A stretch of 37,214 nucleotides of DNA, taken from Acetobacteraceae bacterium. GTDB lineage: Bacteria > Pseudomonadota > Alphaproteobacteria > Acetobacterales > Acetobacteraceae. A program made the position numbers and the translations under genes. The DNA lies in assembly GCA_024280945.1 (NCBI GenBank), contig JAMXLO010000085.1, positions 1 to 37,214 on the forward strand. Direction: 5' to 3'. Below the pieces are notes generated by a model. That model saw nothing but the letters and a program-made list of their open reading frames with translations, did no database searches and was not told where the DNA came from. The stretch's first letter is position 1. The number at the start of each line of letters is the position of its first letter. Below, one piece after another: positions 17,506 to 25,950 of this stretch.

Positions 17506-17689
17506 AATCAGTGACGCGGAAAGCCCGGCACCCGCTAAACACAAAGTAGCGAAGCCCAGCGGGACACCAAATAAGATCCGGGCCCTGGTCTATAATCTGT
17601 CGGCCCAGGAGCTCGACCAGCTGATCAAAGTCGCAACGCGGCGCAAGAACGAAGAGATGGCCGGTGTCGCCATCGCTGGGAAGTCGTAG
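17506..17689 (+). other. Coding-like fragment without a start
   Basis: A frame open from after a TAA near 17505 to TAG 17687 reads KIRALVYNLSAQELDQLIKV then ATRRKNEEMAGVAIAG, which looks like a short helical protein. No ATG, GTG or TTG start with a ribosome-binding site is in frame, so the 5' end is lost or the frame is shifted. Not recognised. Confidence 0.3.
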
Positions 17690-17859
17690 GCCCAAATCCC
17701 CTTTAGGGCGGTCGCTCCTTCAGGGATTGAGTGCATTGAGTGCACGATTGGCATATCCCGCGACGGCACGATCCCCGGTCCGCCGTGCGAATCATCGCAT
17801 CGGGTGATTGCTGTCATTTTACGGGTGCGTGGCGCCGCCTTCTCTCTTCGGAGTGCGTG

Positions 17860-18078
17860 ATGCTCGTAACTGAGATACCGTTTCCCGTCGAGCACATCGA
17901 GCTAAATGTCGACGAACTCCCGGACTGTGGAGCGCGTTCCGCCATGAACAGCGACCCCAACATCAGCGTAGTTGACGAGCCTGATCCAGCCGACGTAGCG
18001 GTGAGCATCAATGGTCTCAGCTTACGACCTCAGCTAGATTGGATGTCGTACAGCGGCACCCCGTTCATGGTCCACTGA
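17860..18078 (+). CDS. Small hypothetical protein
   Basis: 72 residues from ATG 17860 with CGGAG 8 bases upstream. Acidic (HIELNVDELPDCGARS, SVVDEPDPADVAVSING), with no membrane segment. It is convergent with the beta-rich protein gene, 7 bases between stops. No family recognised; the coding call rests on composition and ribosome-binding site only. The rest of 17690-18085 holds nothing else I can name. Confidence 0.35.
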   Translation: MLVTEIPFPVEHIELNVDELPDCGARSAMNSDPNISVVDEPDPADVAVSINGLSLRPQLDWMSYSGTPFMVH

Positions 18079-18085
18079 GTGCGGA

Positions 18086-18982
18086 CTATGCGCTTCCCGG
18101 GTGCAACGGCAGGAGGCCGACACCGGCAGGTTGGCCGTTTAACCCAATCACCACGCCGGACGATCCCTGCCGCACGGACATTTGGGCGGGCGTCGCATGC
18201 AGAGTCAGGCGATCCACGACCTTGTGCCCTGCATAAAGCGTCAACAAGTCATCTGTCATCGAATAGCTGTCTGCCTTGATGCCGGCCAGGTCGATCTCGC
18301 TCGGGGGGGCGATCCCGGCGGTCGTGGTCGCCACGACAGCGCCATGAAACTGTCCTGGGCGGTAGATCGTCAGCGATGAGGCCGGGTTCAGTGTAAACGT
18401 CTGACCGGCCGAGACCCTGTCGTCCAGTTCAAGGTGCATGAACGTCAAGCTCGTGCTTCCCGTGCCGATCATATCGGACTTGATGGTCATGCTGCCCATA
18501 GAGAGCGAACTATTGACGTTGTTGAATTTGCCGGGGCCATCGATCGTGCCGTGCCCGTTGAAGAGGTTGACCGATCCGGTCATCGTTCCGCGTGTGAGAT
18601 TTACCGTGAAGTTGGAATGCCCTGCGGCATGGGTCGAGGTGTTGGAGTTGATGTCTACGTTGTTACGTCCCGCAACATTGATGATCGAGCGGTTGTCCGT
18701 TGGGGTGAAGAAGTCACCACCAACCGCCACCTTCACGGTCGCCCCACCCGAGACGTTAAGTACTGGCGATAGGGATGCTGGGGCGGCGGGCATGAGCGGT
18801 GGAAGCCTGTTGGCAGCTCCCATGGCGATCGCGTCGCCGGATAGATCACCGCCCTTCATATTGGCTGTGCCTTCCAACAGGAACAGCTGATCGCCGGGTT
18901 CGGGGGCGCCTTCCACGGACCAATTTGCCGCGGCGTAAACGCTGTTGTTAGCGCTGCCGCCGATCCAAATGCGGTCCGTCAT
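18086..18982 (-). CDS. Repetitive beta-rich protein, likely surface or secreted
   Basis: 298 residues, rich in Gly, Asn, Ser and Thr. It opens with RIWIGGSANNSVYAAANWS and EPGDQLFLL, the W.GG...A.NWS..G.P..GD signature of right-handed beta-helix surface proteins and autotransporter-like passengers. Regular short beta motifs follow (GGATVKVAVGGDF, SNFTVNLTRGTM, GSVNLFNGHGTIDG). There is no cleavable signal peptide and no C-terminal barrel, so export, if any, would be by a type I-like route. The ATG follows GGGAAGGAATG. Function unknown. Confidence 0.7.
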   Translation of the reverse strand: MTDRIWIGGSANNSVYAAANWSVEGAPEPGDQLFLLEGTANMKGGDLSGDAIAMGAANRLPPLMPAAPASLSPVLNVSGGATVKVAVGGDFFTPTDNRSIINVAGRNNVDINSNTSTHAAGHSNFTVNLTRGTMTGSVNLFNGHGTIDGPGKFNNVNSSLSMGSMTIKSDMIGTGSTSLTFMHLELDDRVSAGQTFTLNPASSLTIYRPGQFHGAVVATTTAGIAPPSEIDLAGIKADSYSMTDDLLTLYAGHKVVDRLTLHATPAQMSVRQGSSGVVIGLNGQPAGVGLLPLHPGSA

Positions 18983-19197
18983 ATTTCATTCCTTCCCAAA
19001 CTGAACTCGCTGGACAGCGGCAGCATTTCGCAAGCGACTGAGCGCCGGGGCGGGTTCCTACCTGATGCAAAAACGACCGACGCGGTCGGCTGAAGCCAGA
19101 GCCGTCATACGTGCGATTCGTACGGTGCGGCAACCAATCTCAAGGCCTGTCGCGGTACAACATTGTGTAACCGTTTCCCCCAACCTGGATTGGGTTC

Positions 19198-19310
19198 GTC
19201 ACACCCCAGTGCTCCAGGCTCCGAGCGTGCAGAAATTACTGATTGACGGTCGTCAGCTCATTGGTGAGCTGCGTGTTGAGGTGTTCGATCACCTTGGGGT
19301 CGCGCAGCAT
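19198..19310 (-). pseudogene. bfr: Bacterioferritin N-terminal fragment with nonsense codon
   Basis: MLRDPKVIEHLNTQLTNELT then TVNQ is the bacterioferritin N-terminus. The next codon, normally Tyr, is TAA (19236-19238). The frame then continues as FLHARSLEHWGV before homology stops near 19198. The four-helix ferritin body with ferroxidase and haem sites is missing. It lies 70 bases downstream of bfd on the same strand, the standard bfd-bfr order. Bacterioferritin stores iron in the cytoplasm; this copy cannot. Confidence 0.8.
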
Positions 19311-19380
19311 GGCTCGCTCCGCTGTTCGGGGCTGGTGACCTTCCTGTTGCGGACAGCGCTCTGGCAAGCGAGACGGCGGT

Positions 19381-19575
19381 TCAGTCCGCCCCGGCCAGCT
19401 CCGGCAGCATGCCCGTTTCGCCACGCAACAAGGCAACCAAAGCTCTGACGCATTGGCCGCACTGCGCGCGACACCCGCAGGCGGCATAAACGCTGCTTGG
19501 TTTGGTCGTGCCGGCGTCGGCGGCGGCCTGCCTTACCTGGCGATCGGTCAGGGCATTGCACAGGCAGACATACAC
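19381..19575 (-). CDS. bfd: Bacterioferritin-associated ferredoxin (Bfd)
   Basis: 64-residue [2Fe-2S] ferredoxin. The Fer2_BFD ligand pattern is C4-x-C6 (VCLCNALTD) and C39-x2-C42 (CGCRAQCGQC). Bfd binds bacterioferritin and delivers the electrons that release stored iron. The gene is intact, but the bfr gene directly after it is truncated, so it must serve a bacterioferritin encoded elsewhere or be on the way out. A perfect 7-1-7 palindrome lies 71 bases upstream of the start and fits Fur-type control by iron. Confidence 0.9.
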   Translation of the reverse strand: MYVCLCNALTDRQVRQAAADAGTTKPSSVYAACGCRAQCGQCVRALVALLRGETGMLPELAGAD

Positions 19576-19645
19576 GGCGGTCGTCCTCCCTGTGGCGGGA
19601 CTGGCACCGCCTACTGGTTAGTAGCAAACCCTCTACCCAGGTAGC

Positions 19646-19660
19646 TGCGAATTATTCGCA
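19646..19660. promoter_or_regulatory. Fur-type 7-1-7 palindrome upstream of bfd
   Basis: TGCGAATTATTCGCA is a perfect 7-1-7 inverted repeat matching the general form of Fur boxes (TGA.AAT-N-ATT.TCA). It lies 71-85 bases upstream of the bfd start, where an iron regulator would act. Many Rhizobiales use RirA or Irr instead, so the cognate regulator is an inference. Confidence 0.55.
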
Positions 19661-19817
19661 ACCCTCCTCTGCCGAAACGCGGTCCGCCAAGTCACCTAGC
19701 CTGCGACGCCACCCAGGCCGATCGCAACAAACTGCCCATCAGCCTGGGGGGCTTTTTTCACTCCGCTTCCGGCGGCGTCGCGCGAAGCTAGCCGTGGCGT
19801 CAAAAAGGCATCGTGTC

Positions 19818-20259
19818 GTGAGAAAGACCGGATGGCCGGCGCTATTGGCCGGCCTTCTTGGTCACTGGCCCGGCATACTGGCTCCTCGGCGAGCGTCAGC
19901 CGCCGATCACGCCGCGCCCGTCGCCAGCAGCCAGGAGCGGACCTGCCGCGGGCACACTCTCGCCGTCGCAGCGGGCCGCGCCGCCGCCCACGGCGGCAGC
20001 GCCCGCGCCCCAACCAGCCGACGCCCCCGCCGCTCGCGACGATGCCGACCCCACTGCCGGCCGAAGCGGCATGTCCGCCGCCGATCGCCGGCAGGTTCAA
20101 GAGGCGCTGCGCCGGCTGGAGTACTACCGAGGCCGGGCGGACGGCATATTCGGGCCCCGGACGCACGCCGCGATCCGCCGCTTTCAGCAGACGATCGGCG
20201 CCGAAGCGACAGGGAGGCTCACGGCGGATGAGGCCAATCTTCTGGTGTCCATCCCGTGA
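19818..20259 (+). pseudogene. Peptidoglycan-binding domain protein, frameshifted after its signal anchor
   Basis: GTG 19818 starts a hydrophobic leader (RKTGWPALLAGLL). One extra T near 19856 moves the rest to another frame: VTGPAYWLLGERQPP, a Pro/Ala-rich linker, and the C-terminal PGBD-1 domain (QVQEALRRLEYYRGRADGIF, then THAAIRRFQQTIG and GRLTADEANLL). The repaired protein would be about 146 residues, anchored or secreted and bound to the cell wall. Initiation at TTG 19858 could still make a leaderless form. The single-base change could also be a sequence error. Confidence 0.7.
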
Positions 20260-20363
20260 GTGCCACCGCGCCTAGTGGTTGCTAATGGGGGAAGAGTGCC
20301 TGAAATCGCAAGGCCGGTCTTCCTGATCCGCGCCGATCCACGCTCGAGCGGTTCAGATCTGCC

Positions 20364-20817
20364 TTAGAACTTGTGCTGCTGGTAGTTTGAGTCGACGTAT
20401 CGCTCGTTGAACTCGAGCGTGATCGAATGGTCTCTGACGGCGAAGGTGAACTGGCCGAAGGCGCCGCGTCCATCCTCCCACCCGCGGTGGATCTGCTCAA
20501 GGAAATCGTATGCCATCGCCTCGATGACGTCGCTCGGCGCCTGGGTCGCAACGGTGACGGTCAGGTCATCGAACACCACTTCATGTATCTCCACATGTGT
20601 CGACGGCAGCGCGATCTCTTCGCTAGCCGCATTGCCGTCACCGACTCGATCTGGTCGGAGTCGCCGTAGCCGTCGAATTCCACGATGACGGTGCCGACCC
20701 CCGCTGAAGCGAGAACCTCGAATAACATCCTCCTGTTGTCGGGGAAGGTCTGAGCTCTCAATGCGGCAAAGCCGACGTTTTGGCCTCGTACGCCGTGAAG
20801 TCTGGGGAGGTATCCAT
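20364..20817 (-). pseudogene. DUF6878-like protein with two frameshifts
   Basis: Three consecutive frames form one protein: DTSPDFTAYEAKTSAL, then RAQTFPDNRRMLFEVLASAG and VIVEFDGYGDSDQIESV, then EIALPSTHVEIHEVVFDD, DVIEAMAYDFLEQIHRGWED and GQFTFAVRDHSITLEFNERY. The FDG.GDSGQI and HxGWE...G.. motifs match the DUF6878 family of accessory/plasmid-borne proteins (function unknown). Breaks are near 20760 and 20645. About 150 residues if repaired. Confidence 0.65.
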
Positions 20818-20994
20818 CTGCGTCTCGTTTCCGATGGTGTGCGTGGTTCGAGGATGGTCAGGCGCGCGCGTGGCGCGCGTGACGATGCTGTCTTGATCGG
20901 ACAGCACTCCCGGCAAGGCCAGCACGAGGTAGAAGAATAGCACGAGCAGGCAGCCTCCTGTCGCGATGCCAAGTACGCGCGCGATGATGCGCAT
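20758..20994 (-). CDS. Small single-span membrane protein
   Basis: 78 residues from ATG 20994, with AAGGAGAT 8 bases upstream. One hydrophobic segment (GGCLLVLFFYLVLALPGV) is followed by a polar tail. The frame runs in phase into the first codons of the DUF6878-like relic, so the current C-terminus may be an artefact of that gene's frameshift, or the two were one membrane-anchored protein. The ancestral stop cannot be decided. Confidence 0.4.
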   Translation of the reverse strand: MRIIARVLGIATGGCLLVLFFYLVLALPGVLSDQDSIVTRATRAPDHPRTTHTIGNETQMDTSPDFTAYEAKTSALPH

Positions 20995-21508
20995 CGTCCG
21001 AATCTCCTTCTGGTCTCCTTTTCCAAAGACCGCGTACCGCAGCCGCCATCGCGACGGCGGGGCAAGGGCGTGCGCAGCACGGGGCCGCCACGCGGCCCGC
21101 ACCCTTGCGGCGCCGGAAGCGTATGCGGCACGCGGCGGCTCTGTTTGTGATTTCCCGTTTGTCGATGACGTGCTTGCTCGCGGCGATCGCGTACGCGAAC
21201 AGAGCCGCGCTGGAACCTCATGCAGAAATCAGCTGATGAAGCCGAGACCGAGCCTTCAAAAGCGCTTCTGTCGAATGGAGGACGCCAGTCACTCTGCGGA
21301 GTGCGGCTATCAGAAACGGCAGGGTCGTTCGTCGACAGTCTCTGACGCCAAAAGAAGCCCTATGAACAGGTCAGGCCAATCCCGAGGGAACGCCTTGCTC
21401 CGTAAGGGCGCCGTTCTTACTCCAACGACTGTGTTGGGTGGGAACGGTCCGACTGCTTTCACTCGCGGAGCCGTCGAGACCGGAAATCCAATTCAGTACG
21501 ATCCGTGT
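20995..21508. other. Region without a recognisable gene
   Basis: About 510 bases between the small membrane protein gene and the end of the MFS gene. ORFs on both strands are open by high GC, but none shows a domain, repeat or credible start. The upstream part (about 21000-21060) should hold the promoter for the reverse-strand gene at 20994. Confidence 0.4.
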
Positions 21509-22783
21509 TCAGCGGCTCGGCTCACCTGCGCCGATCCATCCACTCCAGGTGGTGGCGCGGCGCTGCCGCCAGACGAGTGCGCCGATGACCGTTAGGTGGG
21601 CGAGATTGAATACGATACCAGCGGCGAACGCCGCGGCATAAAAGCCGACGGCGTCGTAAATCGCGCCAGCAAACCAGCCTCCAAACGCCATTCCTGAACC
21701 GGTGAAAAGCAGGACTGACGGCACTCGCCACGATGCCTCGCTGGCCGGAAATAATTCGCGCACCGCGAGCACGTACGCGGGGATGATTCCGCTGAAGCCC
21801 AGGCCGAACCAAGCCGCGACCGCGAACAACCCAGCTTCGTTTCGCGTCAGCAGGAACCCGATTATCGCCGTGATCTGGCAGGCAGAGCCGGCGAGGATCG
21901 TCCTGGGGCCGCCGATCCGGTCGGCCACGAAGCCCCAGAACTGGCGACTGACAAATGCGCAGCCGAGCAGCACGGAAAGCATCGCTGCGCCTTGCGAGGG
22001 GGCTATTCCCATGTCACCGCAATAAGCGACCAGATGGCCTTGCGGCATCGCCATCGGCACGCAGCACAGAAAGCCCGCCATGCACAACGCGCCAAAAACC
22101 AGGGCCGGTTTCAGCCCCAGAACCTGGGCTTCCGGCTTGGAGCCATGGCGATGGCCAGTCGGTTGGGCGATATTTGGCGGCCTAGTGAAAGTGAGCGCCG
22201 CCGCCGGTACGACCAGCGCGAATTGCAGCGCGGCGAAACTCAGCATCGTATCTCGCCAGCCGATATGCGCCGCGGCGACCACGAAAATCGGCGCCCAAAT
22301 CGCGGCGGACACCGACGAACCGCTGCCGAGCAAGGCCAGCGCCGTGCCTCGGCGTCGGTCGAACCAGTGCGTAAGATAGACATAGAGCGGCGCGTTGATG
22401 CCGGAATTGCCCAGCAGGCCGACAAACAGACCATACCCGAGAAGCAGGCTCAGCCGGCCACCACTTTGCGCCACGATCAATCCAACAGCGATCATCGCTG
22501 AGCCGAAGATGACCGTGGAACGAATGCCGAACCGTTCGGCCGCGCGCCCCATAGGGATGCCGCCAAAAGACGCGCCGAGCCACGCGAGCGAATAAGCGAG
22601 TGCCGGCACCGAGCGTTCCCCGCCAAGTTCCTCGGCGATGGAGCGGAGACCAACGACTGTGATCGCCGGAGCCGCGAATGAAATCGCCGTAATGGCGAAC
22701 GCGGTCACGCAGATGACCCAGGACCTGCGGCTCTCGACGGTCGCGACGGAAGCAATCCTCGAGGGAACGCTGTTGGCAGACAT
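21509..22783 (-). CDS. MFS transporter
   Basis: A 424-residue inner-membrane carrier with about twelve hydrophobic segments. MFS loop motifs appear as GRAAERFGIRSTV after TM2 and GFVADRIGGPRTIL in the second half. NAPLYVYLTHWFDRRRGTALAL is the monocarboxylate-transporter-like TM4-5 loop. The start is ATG 22783 (MSANSVPS) after CCGGAGC; codons upstream are open but unsupported. It lies 268 bases downstream of the 2-oxoglutarate oxygenase on the same strand, so the carrier may import that pathway's substrate. This is inference. Confidence 0.9.
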   Translation of the reverse strand: MSANSVPSRIASVATVESRRSWVICVTAFAITAISFAAPAITVVGLRSIAEELGGERSVPALAYSLAWLGASFGGIPMGRAAERFGIRSTVIFGSAMIAVGLIVAQSGGRLSLLLGYGLFVGLLGNSGINAPLYVYLTHWFDRRRGTALALLGSGSSVSAAIWAPIFVVAAAHIGWRDTMLSFAALQFALVVPAAALTFTRPPNIAQPTGHRHGSKPEAQVLGLKPALVFGALCMAGFLCCVPMAMPQGHLVAYCGDMGIAPSQGAAMLSVLLGCAFVSRQFWGFVADRIGGPRTILAGSACQITAIIGFLLTRNEAGLFAVAAWFGLGFSGIIPAYVLAVRELFPASEASWRVPSVLLFTGSGMAFGGWFAGAIYDAVGFYAAAFAAGIVFNLAHLTVIGALVWRQRRATTWSGWIGAGEPSR

Positions 22784-23051
22784 AATCGAAGCTCCGGAGC
22801 TCGTGGACAAGCATCCTACCCGCACTCATCGACAACGCGAGCCGTGCCGGCCGCATCCAATCGGGCTATGACTGGTGGTACCGGGGTGCCCTCTGGGTGG
22901 CTTTCGTGTCGACGAGCGCATCAAGATTTCACTCGGTGTCCGGCGTCGCCCCTCGGATAGAGAGGTCGCAAACGATGCGCCAGGGACGAACACATCAAAA
23001 CCAACGACATCCGCCCTTGACCGCCTACGGTCGCGGCACGCGCGTCATCCG

Positions 23052-24074
23052 TCAGGCGTCCACCCTTTCTGATGTTGCTGCGTGGTTTTGATGTTCATAA
23101 TTGCGCGTCGCAAACCAGATGGCATAATCCTCGTAGGTGATCGCCGGATATTTCGCCGGATTATCTGCCGTTTGGCAGCTCGGCAAACAGGCAATCTGTG
23201 TTTCGAAATGCGGATCGAAGAAAAACGGCACGGCATAGCGAGGCCGTTCGATAACATTAATCACTCGATGGGGGGTCGAGAGAAAGCGGTCGTTGGTCCA
23301 TCGTTTCAGGATGTCGCCGCCATTGACGACATAGGCGTCCTGAACGACGGGCGCATCGATCCAGTCCCCGTTTGGCAGCCGGATTGACAGACCGGGCATA
23401 TCATTGGGCGCCAGCATCGTCATGAAGCCACTATCGGTATGTGGCGCAATGCTGAACTCGTCTTCCCCTCGCCGTGGACGGGCGGGGTAATGGGTGAGCC
23501 GCTGGACGATCGACGGTTGCTCGAACATCGCGTCGAAGTAGGTAGGCGGAAGAGCAAGCGCGACAGCGTACACCCGCACCAATCGGCGAGCCAGGTCTTC
23601 CATAACCTTCATGTAGGCGAGTACGATTTCCTTGAAGCCGGGCAAATCAGATGGCCACTGGTTCAATCCGCGCAGCTTCTTGTTCGCGATGACATCCGGA
23701 TCATCCGGCGACCGCTCTCGCCTGAGGAAAAACGCCTCGTTGTCGCTCGGCTTGGTATTCCGCTGGACCTGTGAGGTGCGGAACATGCTGCCGCCCACGC
23801 CCATGTAGCCAATATTGTGTTCGTTAATCCGCAGGCGCTGCTTCCATTCCAATGGCTGAGCGTGAAAACGCCGAGCAGCCTCAAACATCGATGCGATCAT
23901 CTGGGGCGGCACACCGTGGCCGCGCATGTAATAGAAACCCACTCGTTCAAACGCGTAGCGGAGTTCCCGCCCGAGCTTCTGCAGCGCGCCGGGTTCATCA
24001 GCCAGATAAGGCCCCACGTCGAGAAGCGGGATGACGCCATCTATCATGACATCCGGTCGCAGATCGTCCAGCAT
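23052..24074 (-). CDS. Isopenicillin N synthase-like Fe(II)/2-oxoglutarate-dependent oxygenase
   Basis: 340 residues with an N-terminal DIOX_N region (IPLLDVGPYL, GFYYMRGHGVP) and a C-terminal double-stranded beta-helix. The iron triad is H212-x-D214 (PHTDSGFMTML) and H269 (STPHRVIN). The co-substrate arginine is R279 in RYAVPFFFDP, where the usual R-x-S is R-x-A. Bacterial members hydroxylate or desaturate small molecules, and some are ethylene-forming-type. The specific reaction is not readable. ATG 24074 follows GAGAGAG. A perfect 19-base palindrome lies 40 bases upstream. Probably co-transcribed with the MFS gene. Confidence 0.92.
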   Translation of the reverse strand: MLDDLRPDVMIDGVIPLLDVGPYLADEPGALQKLGRELRYAFERVGFYYMRGHGVPPQMIASMFEAARRFHAQPLEWKQRLRINEHNIGYMGVGGSMFRTSQVQRNTKPSDNEAFFLRRERSPDDPDVIANKKLRGLNQWPSDLPGFKEIVLAYMKVMEDLARRLVRVYAVALALPPTYFDAMFEQPSIVQRLTHYPARPRRGEDEFSIAPHTDSGFMTMLAPNDMPGLSIRLPNGDWIDAPVVQDAYVVNGGDILKRWTNDRFLSTPHRVINVIERPRYAVPFFFDPHFETQIACLPSCQTADNPAKYPAITYEDYAIWFATRNYEHQNHAATSERVDA

Positions 24075-24113
24075 TAAGCTCTCTCTCGTCTGCGTTGACT
24101 CTGCAGGCTCGTG

Positions 24114-24132
24114 TATCTGATCTGATCAGATA
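24114..24132. promoter_or_regulatory. Perfect 9-1-9 palindrome, candidate operator
   Basis: TATCTGATCTGATCAGATA: TATCTGATC and GATCAGATA are exact reverse complements around one T. It lies 40-58 bases upstream of the oxygenase start, where a dimeric repressor such as a GntR-family protein would act. No matching regulator gene is adjacent. Confidence 0.55.
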
Positions 24133-24336
24133 TTGCCCTGTCAACTGACGCAGATCACCCGTGAATCGGGCTTCCTCATGATAGAATGAAAGCGATATGC
24201 ACCTGACGGCCCCGGTACGACCGGTGTGGGTCGACAACTGCCCCTGCCTGGGATTCTGGTGGATGCGATCAGACACCTTCCTCGCCGCCTTGTCGGTAAC
24301 GGTCACGACGAGGAGTCGGCCGGATGAGTTGAGACA

Positions 24337-24576
24337 TCACCCTGCCCTCCCCCGCAAGATGTCGTTCCAGTCAGTTGCACCGATCGGCCGCTGGCGCTCG
24401 ACCGTGACTCCGGCCTCGGCGGCGATTCCGCAGAGGCGTTCGGCATAGCGATCCCCGGCGTAGTTCGCGTCCGTGGCTGCTACAAGACGCGCGCCCGGAG
24501 CGCCGACGATGACCCTCATTGAATCCTGGAGCGCAGAGACCGTCCCCGGCCCGATGCCGGCGCCTGTGGCCAGTTC
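24337..24576 (-). pseudogene. Toprim-domain (mobilisation/primase type) C-terminal fragment
   Basis: About 79 residues: GIGPGTVSALQDSMRVIVG, then GARLVAATDANYAGDRYAE (the DxD-like toprim strand with the usual NxAG), and ending PIGATDWNDILRG. This is the C-terminus of plasmid primase/relaxase-associated toprim proteins, which act in DNA transfer or replication initiation. Nothing upstream on this strand is homologous, so it is a fragment joined to foreign DNA at about 24577. Confidence 0.6.
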
Positions 24577-24577
24577 A

Positions 24578-24912
24578 AACTCGGATCGAGATGCTGCACC
24601 AGATCGAACGCCGCGCGTCTGCCCCCGCGCAGGCTGTGGCAGGTCACCGACGCAATGCGCCGCTTCGGCATACTGCTGCCGCTGCTGCCCGACGGCAGCA
24701 CGCTGGCGGCCTTCCTGCCGCGGATCGATCGAGGGGCGGCGAACCGCACCCTGCGCTGCCGCGCGGCGGTGGCCAACACCCTGGTGGCCGGCCTTGAGCT
24801 CGCGCGCGGCGGCGCGCTCCGGCTCGACCAGGGCGATGCGTGGGGTGAGGTTTCGGTGCACCGGCGCGCGGCTGAGCGGTCTAGGGAGATGAGCGACGCC
24901 ACCAAGGGTTGA
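24578..24912 (+). pseudogene. scpA: ScpA (segregation and condensation protein A) C-terminal fragment
   Basis: Reads ARLPPRRLWQVTDAMRRFG, then TLAAFLPRIDRG, VANTLVAGLELARGGALRLD and QGDAWGEVSVHRR, the conserved C-terminal winged-helix region of alphaproteobacterial ScpA. That domain contacts the SMC head as part of the condensin complex. The N-terminal two thirds are absent, and the fragment points away from the toprim fragment. A chromosome should have an intact scpA elsewhere; this is a stray piece carried here by rearrangement. Confidence 0.65.
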
Positions 24913-24990
24913 TCCTTGCAATCTCGTCCGGTGGCGCACGCTCGGGACACTTGGACGCGCGACAGCGCTTGCGGCGGGTTTCGCGTAAGC

Positions 24991-25353
24991 TCACTCTCCG
25001 CGTACGGAACCAAAGACACGACGCACGCGTCGGGTCGTCGCAAGGCCGCGGCGTTCTACGGCTTCATGAAGAGCAAAAAGGCCGACATGGCATAGACCGC
25101 CAGCTGGCGCCGGCAGCGCTGCATCCAAGCGGCCGGCCAGGGCAGCAATGCCGGAGGAGCCGACCACGGCGCCATCGCGCAGGGCAAGATCCCGGGGATG
25201 AATCCACATATGCGCCTGCGCCAGCCGGCCGGCCGCTTCGCGATAAGCAAGGCCCGCACGAACGCCTTCGGAGGCAGCCTCGATGCGGGTTTCAAGCCGC
25301 GCTATGGCATCCTGAACGCAGGCGAGTGGGGGCGAACAGCTGCCGCACGTCAT
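24991..25353 (-). pseudogene. Fragment resembling DUF1612-type plasmid regulator N-terminus
   Basis: An open frame of 120 residues: CVQDAIARLETRIEAASEGV, then GLAYREAAGRLAQAHMWIHP, RDLALRDGAVVGSS and IAALAGRLDAALPA. The spacing of ALARL..RI..S..VR.G and H..DL.LRD recalls the N-terminal part of DUF1612/HTH proteins of rhizobial plasmids. No helix-turn-helix follows and the C-terminus is unrelated, so it is a truncated piece. Assignment from memory only. Confidence 0.35.
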
Positions 25354-25606
25354 CTGCCCCGGGCGCCGGCTTGCTCCCTCGGAATTGGCCAGGAGGGATC
25401 CGCCTCATCCTGCGTTTTCCGTGCATTTGTCATGTCCGATAAAATTGCCCTGGGCCGCAGCCCATCGTCGGTCGTTCTGACAGCACGGTCCGCGGCGGTG
25501 TCGCCCGCCCAAGCAGAGGGGAGGTGGGCGGCAATCTTCGGACACCGCAAATGCCGGAGACGCTAAGCAGCGCCGTCGGAAGGGTGGACGGCTCAGAGCG
25601 GGAAAA
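25354..25606. other. No gene recognised
   Basis: About 250 bases of high-GC sequence between the DUF1612-like fragment and the toxin relic. Short ORFs on both strands lack ribosome-binding sites and domains. Confidence 0.4.
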
Positions 25607-25950
25607 TGGATCAATTCGCCGCGCCTGACCGAGATACCAGTTGTCTTTTATCGAACGTCAGGCGGAACGGAGCCGGTGCTTGAGTGGCTGAGGAGCCTTC
25701 GAGCCGAAGACAGGCGCGCGATCGGCACCGATCTCGCCACTGGCCAATCGGCATGCCGCTCTGCCGGCCACTCGGCGAGGGGTTATGGGAAGTGCGCAGT
25801 TCGCTCCTCAGCCGACGGATCGCACGGCTGCTGTTCTTCGTGCATGAAGGACGGATCGGTGTGGTGCATGGGTTCATCAAGAAAACGCAGAAGACACCGG
25901 CAGGCGACCTCGATCTTGCGCGCCGGCGGATGCAGGAGATGCGGAGATGA
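25607..25950 (+). pseudogene. HigB/RelE-type toxin relic (Gp49-like)
   Basis: The first part, RLTEIPVVFYRTSGGTEPVL then EWLRSLRAEDRRAIGTDL, breaks after about 25740. The rest continues in another frame as WPIGMPLCRPLGEGLWEVRS, RIARLLFFVHEGRIGVVHGF and IKKTQKTPAGDLDLARRRM. A short deletion (the VQF-type residues before WP) plus frameshift splits the mRNA-cleaving toxin, and no good start codon remains. It overlaps the antitoxin start as ATGA, the normal higBA layout. Confidence 0.8.

Noticed and set aside
19080-19170. Group II intron domain V-like segment (GAGCCGTCATACG ... CGTACGG)
   Set aside because: A 7-bp stem with a bulge can form, but the GAAA loop and catalytic AGC layout of domain V are missing and no maturase is nearby.
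19855-19860. Possible programmed frameshift in the peptidoglycan-binding gene
   Set aside because: CTTCTTGG is not a known slippery heptamer and no stimulatory structure is evident; a plain indel is simpler.
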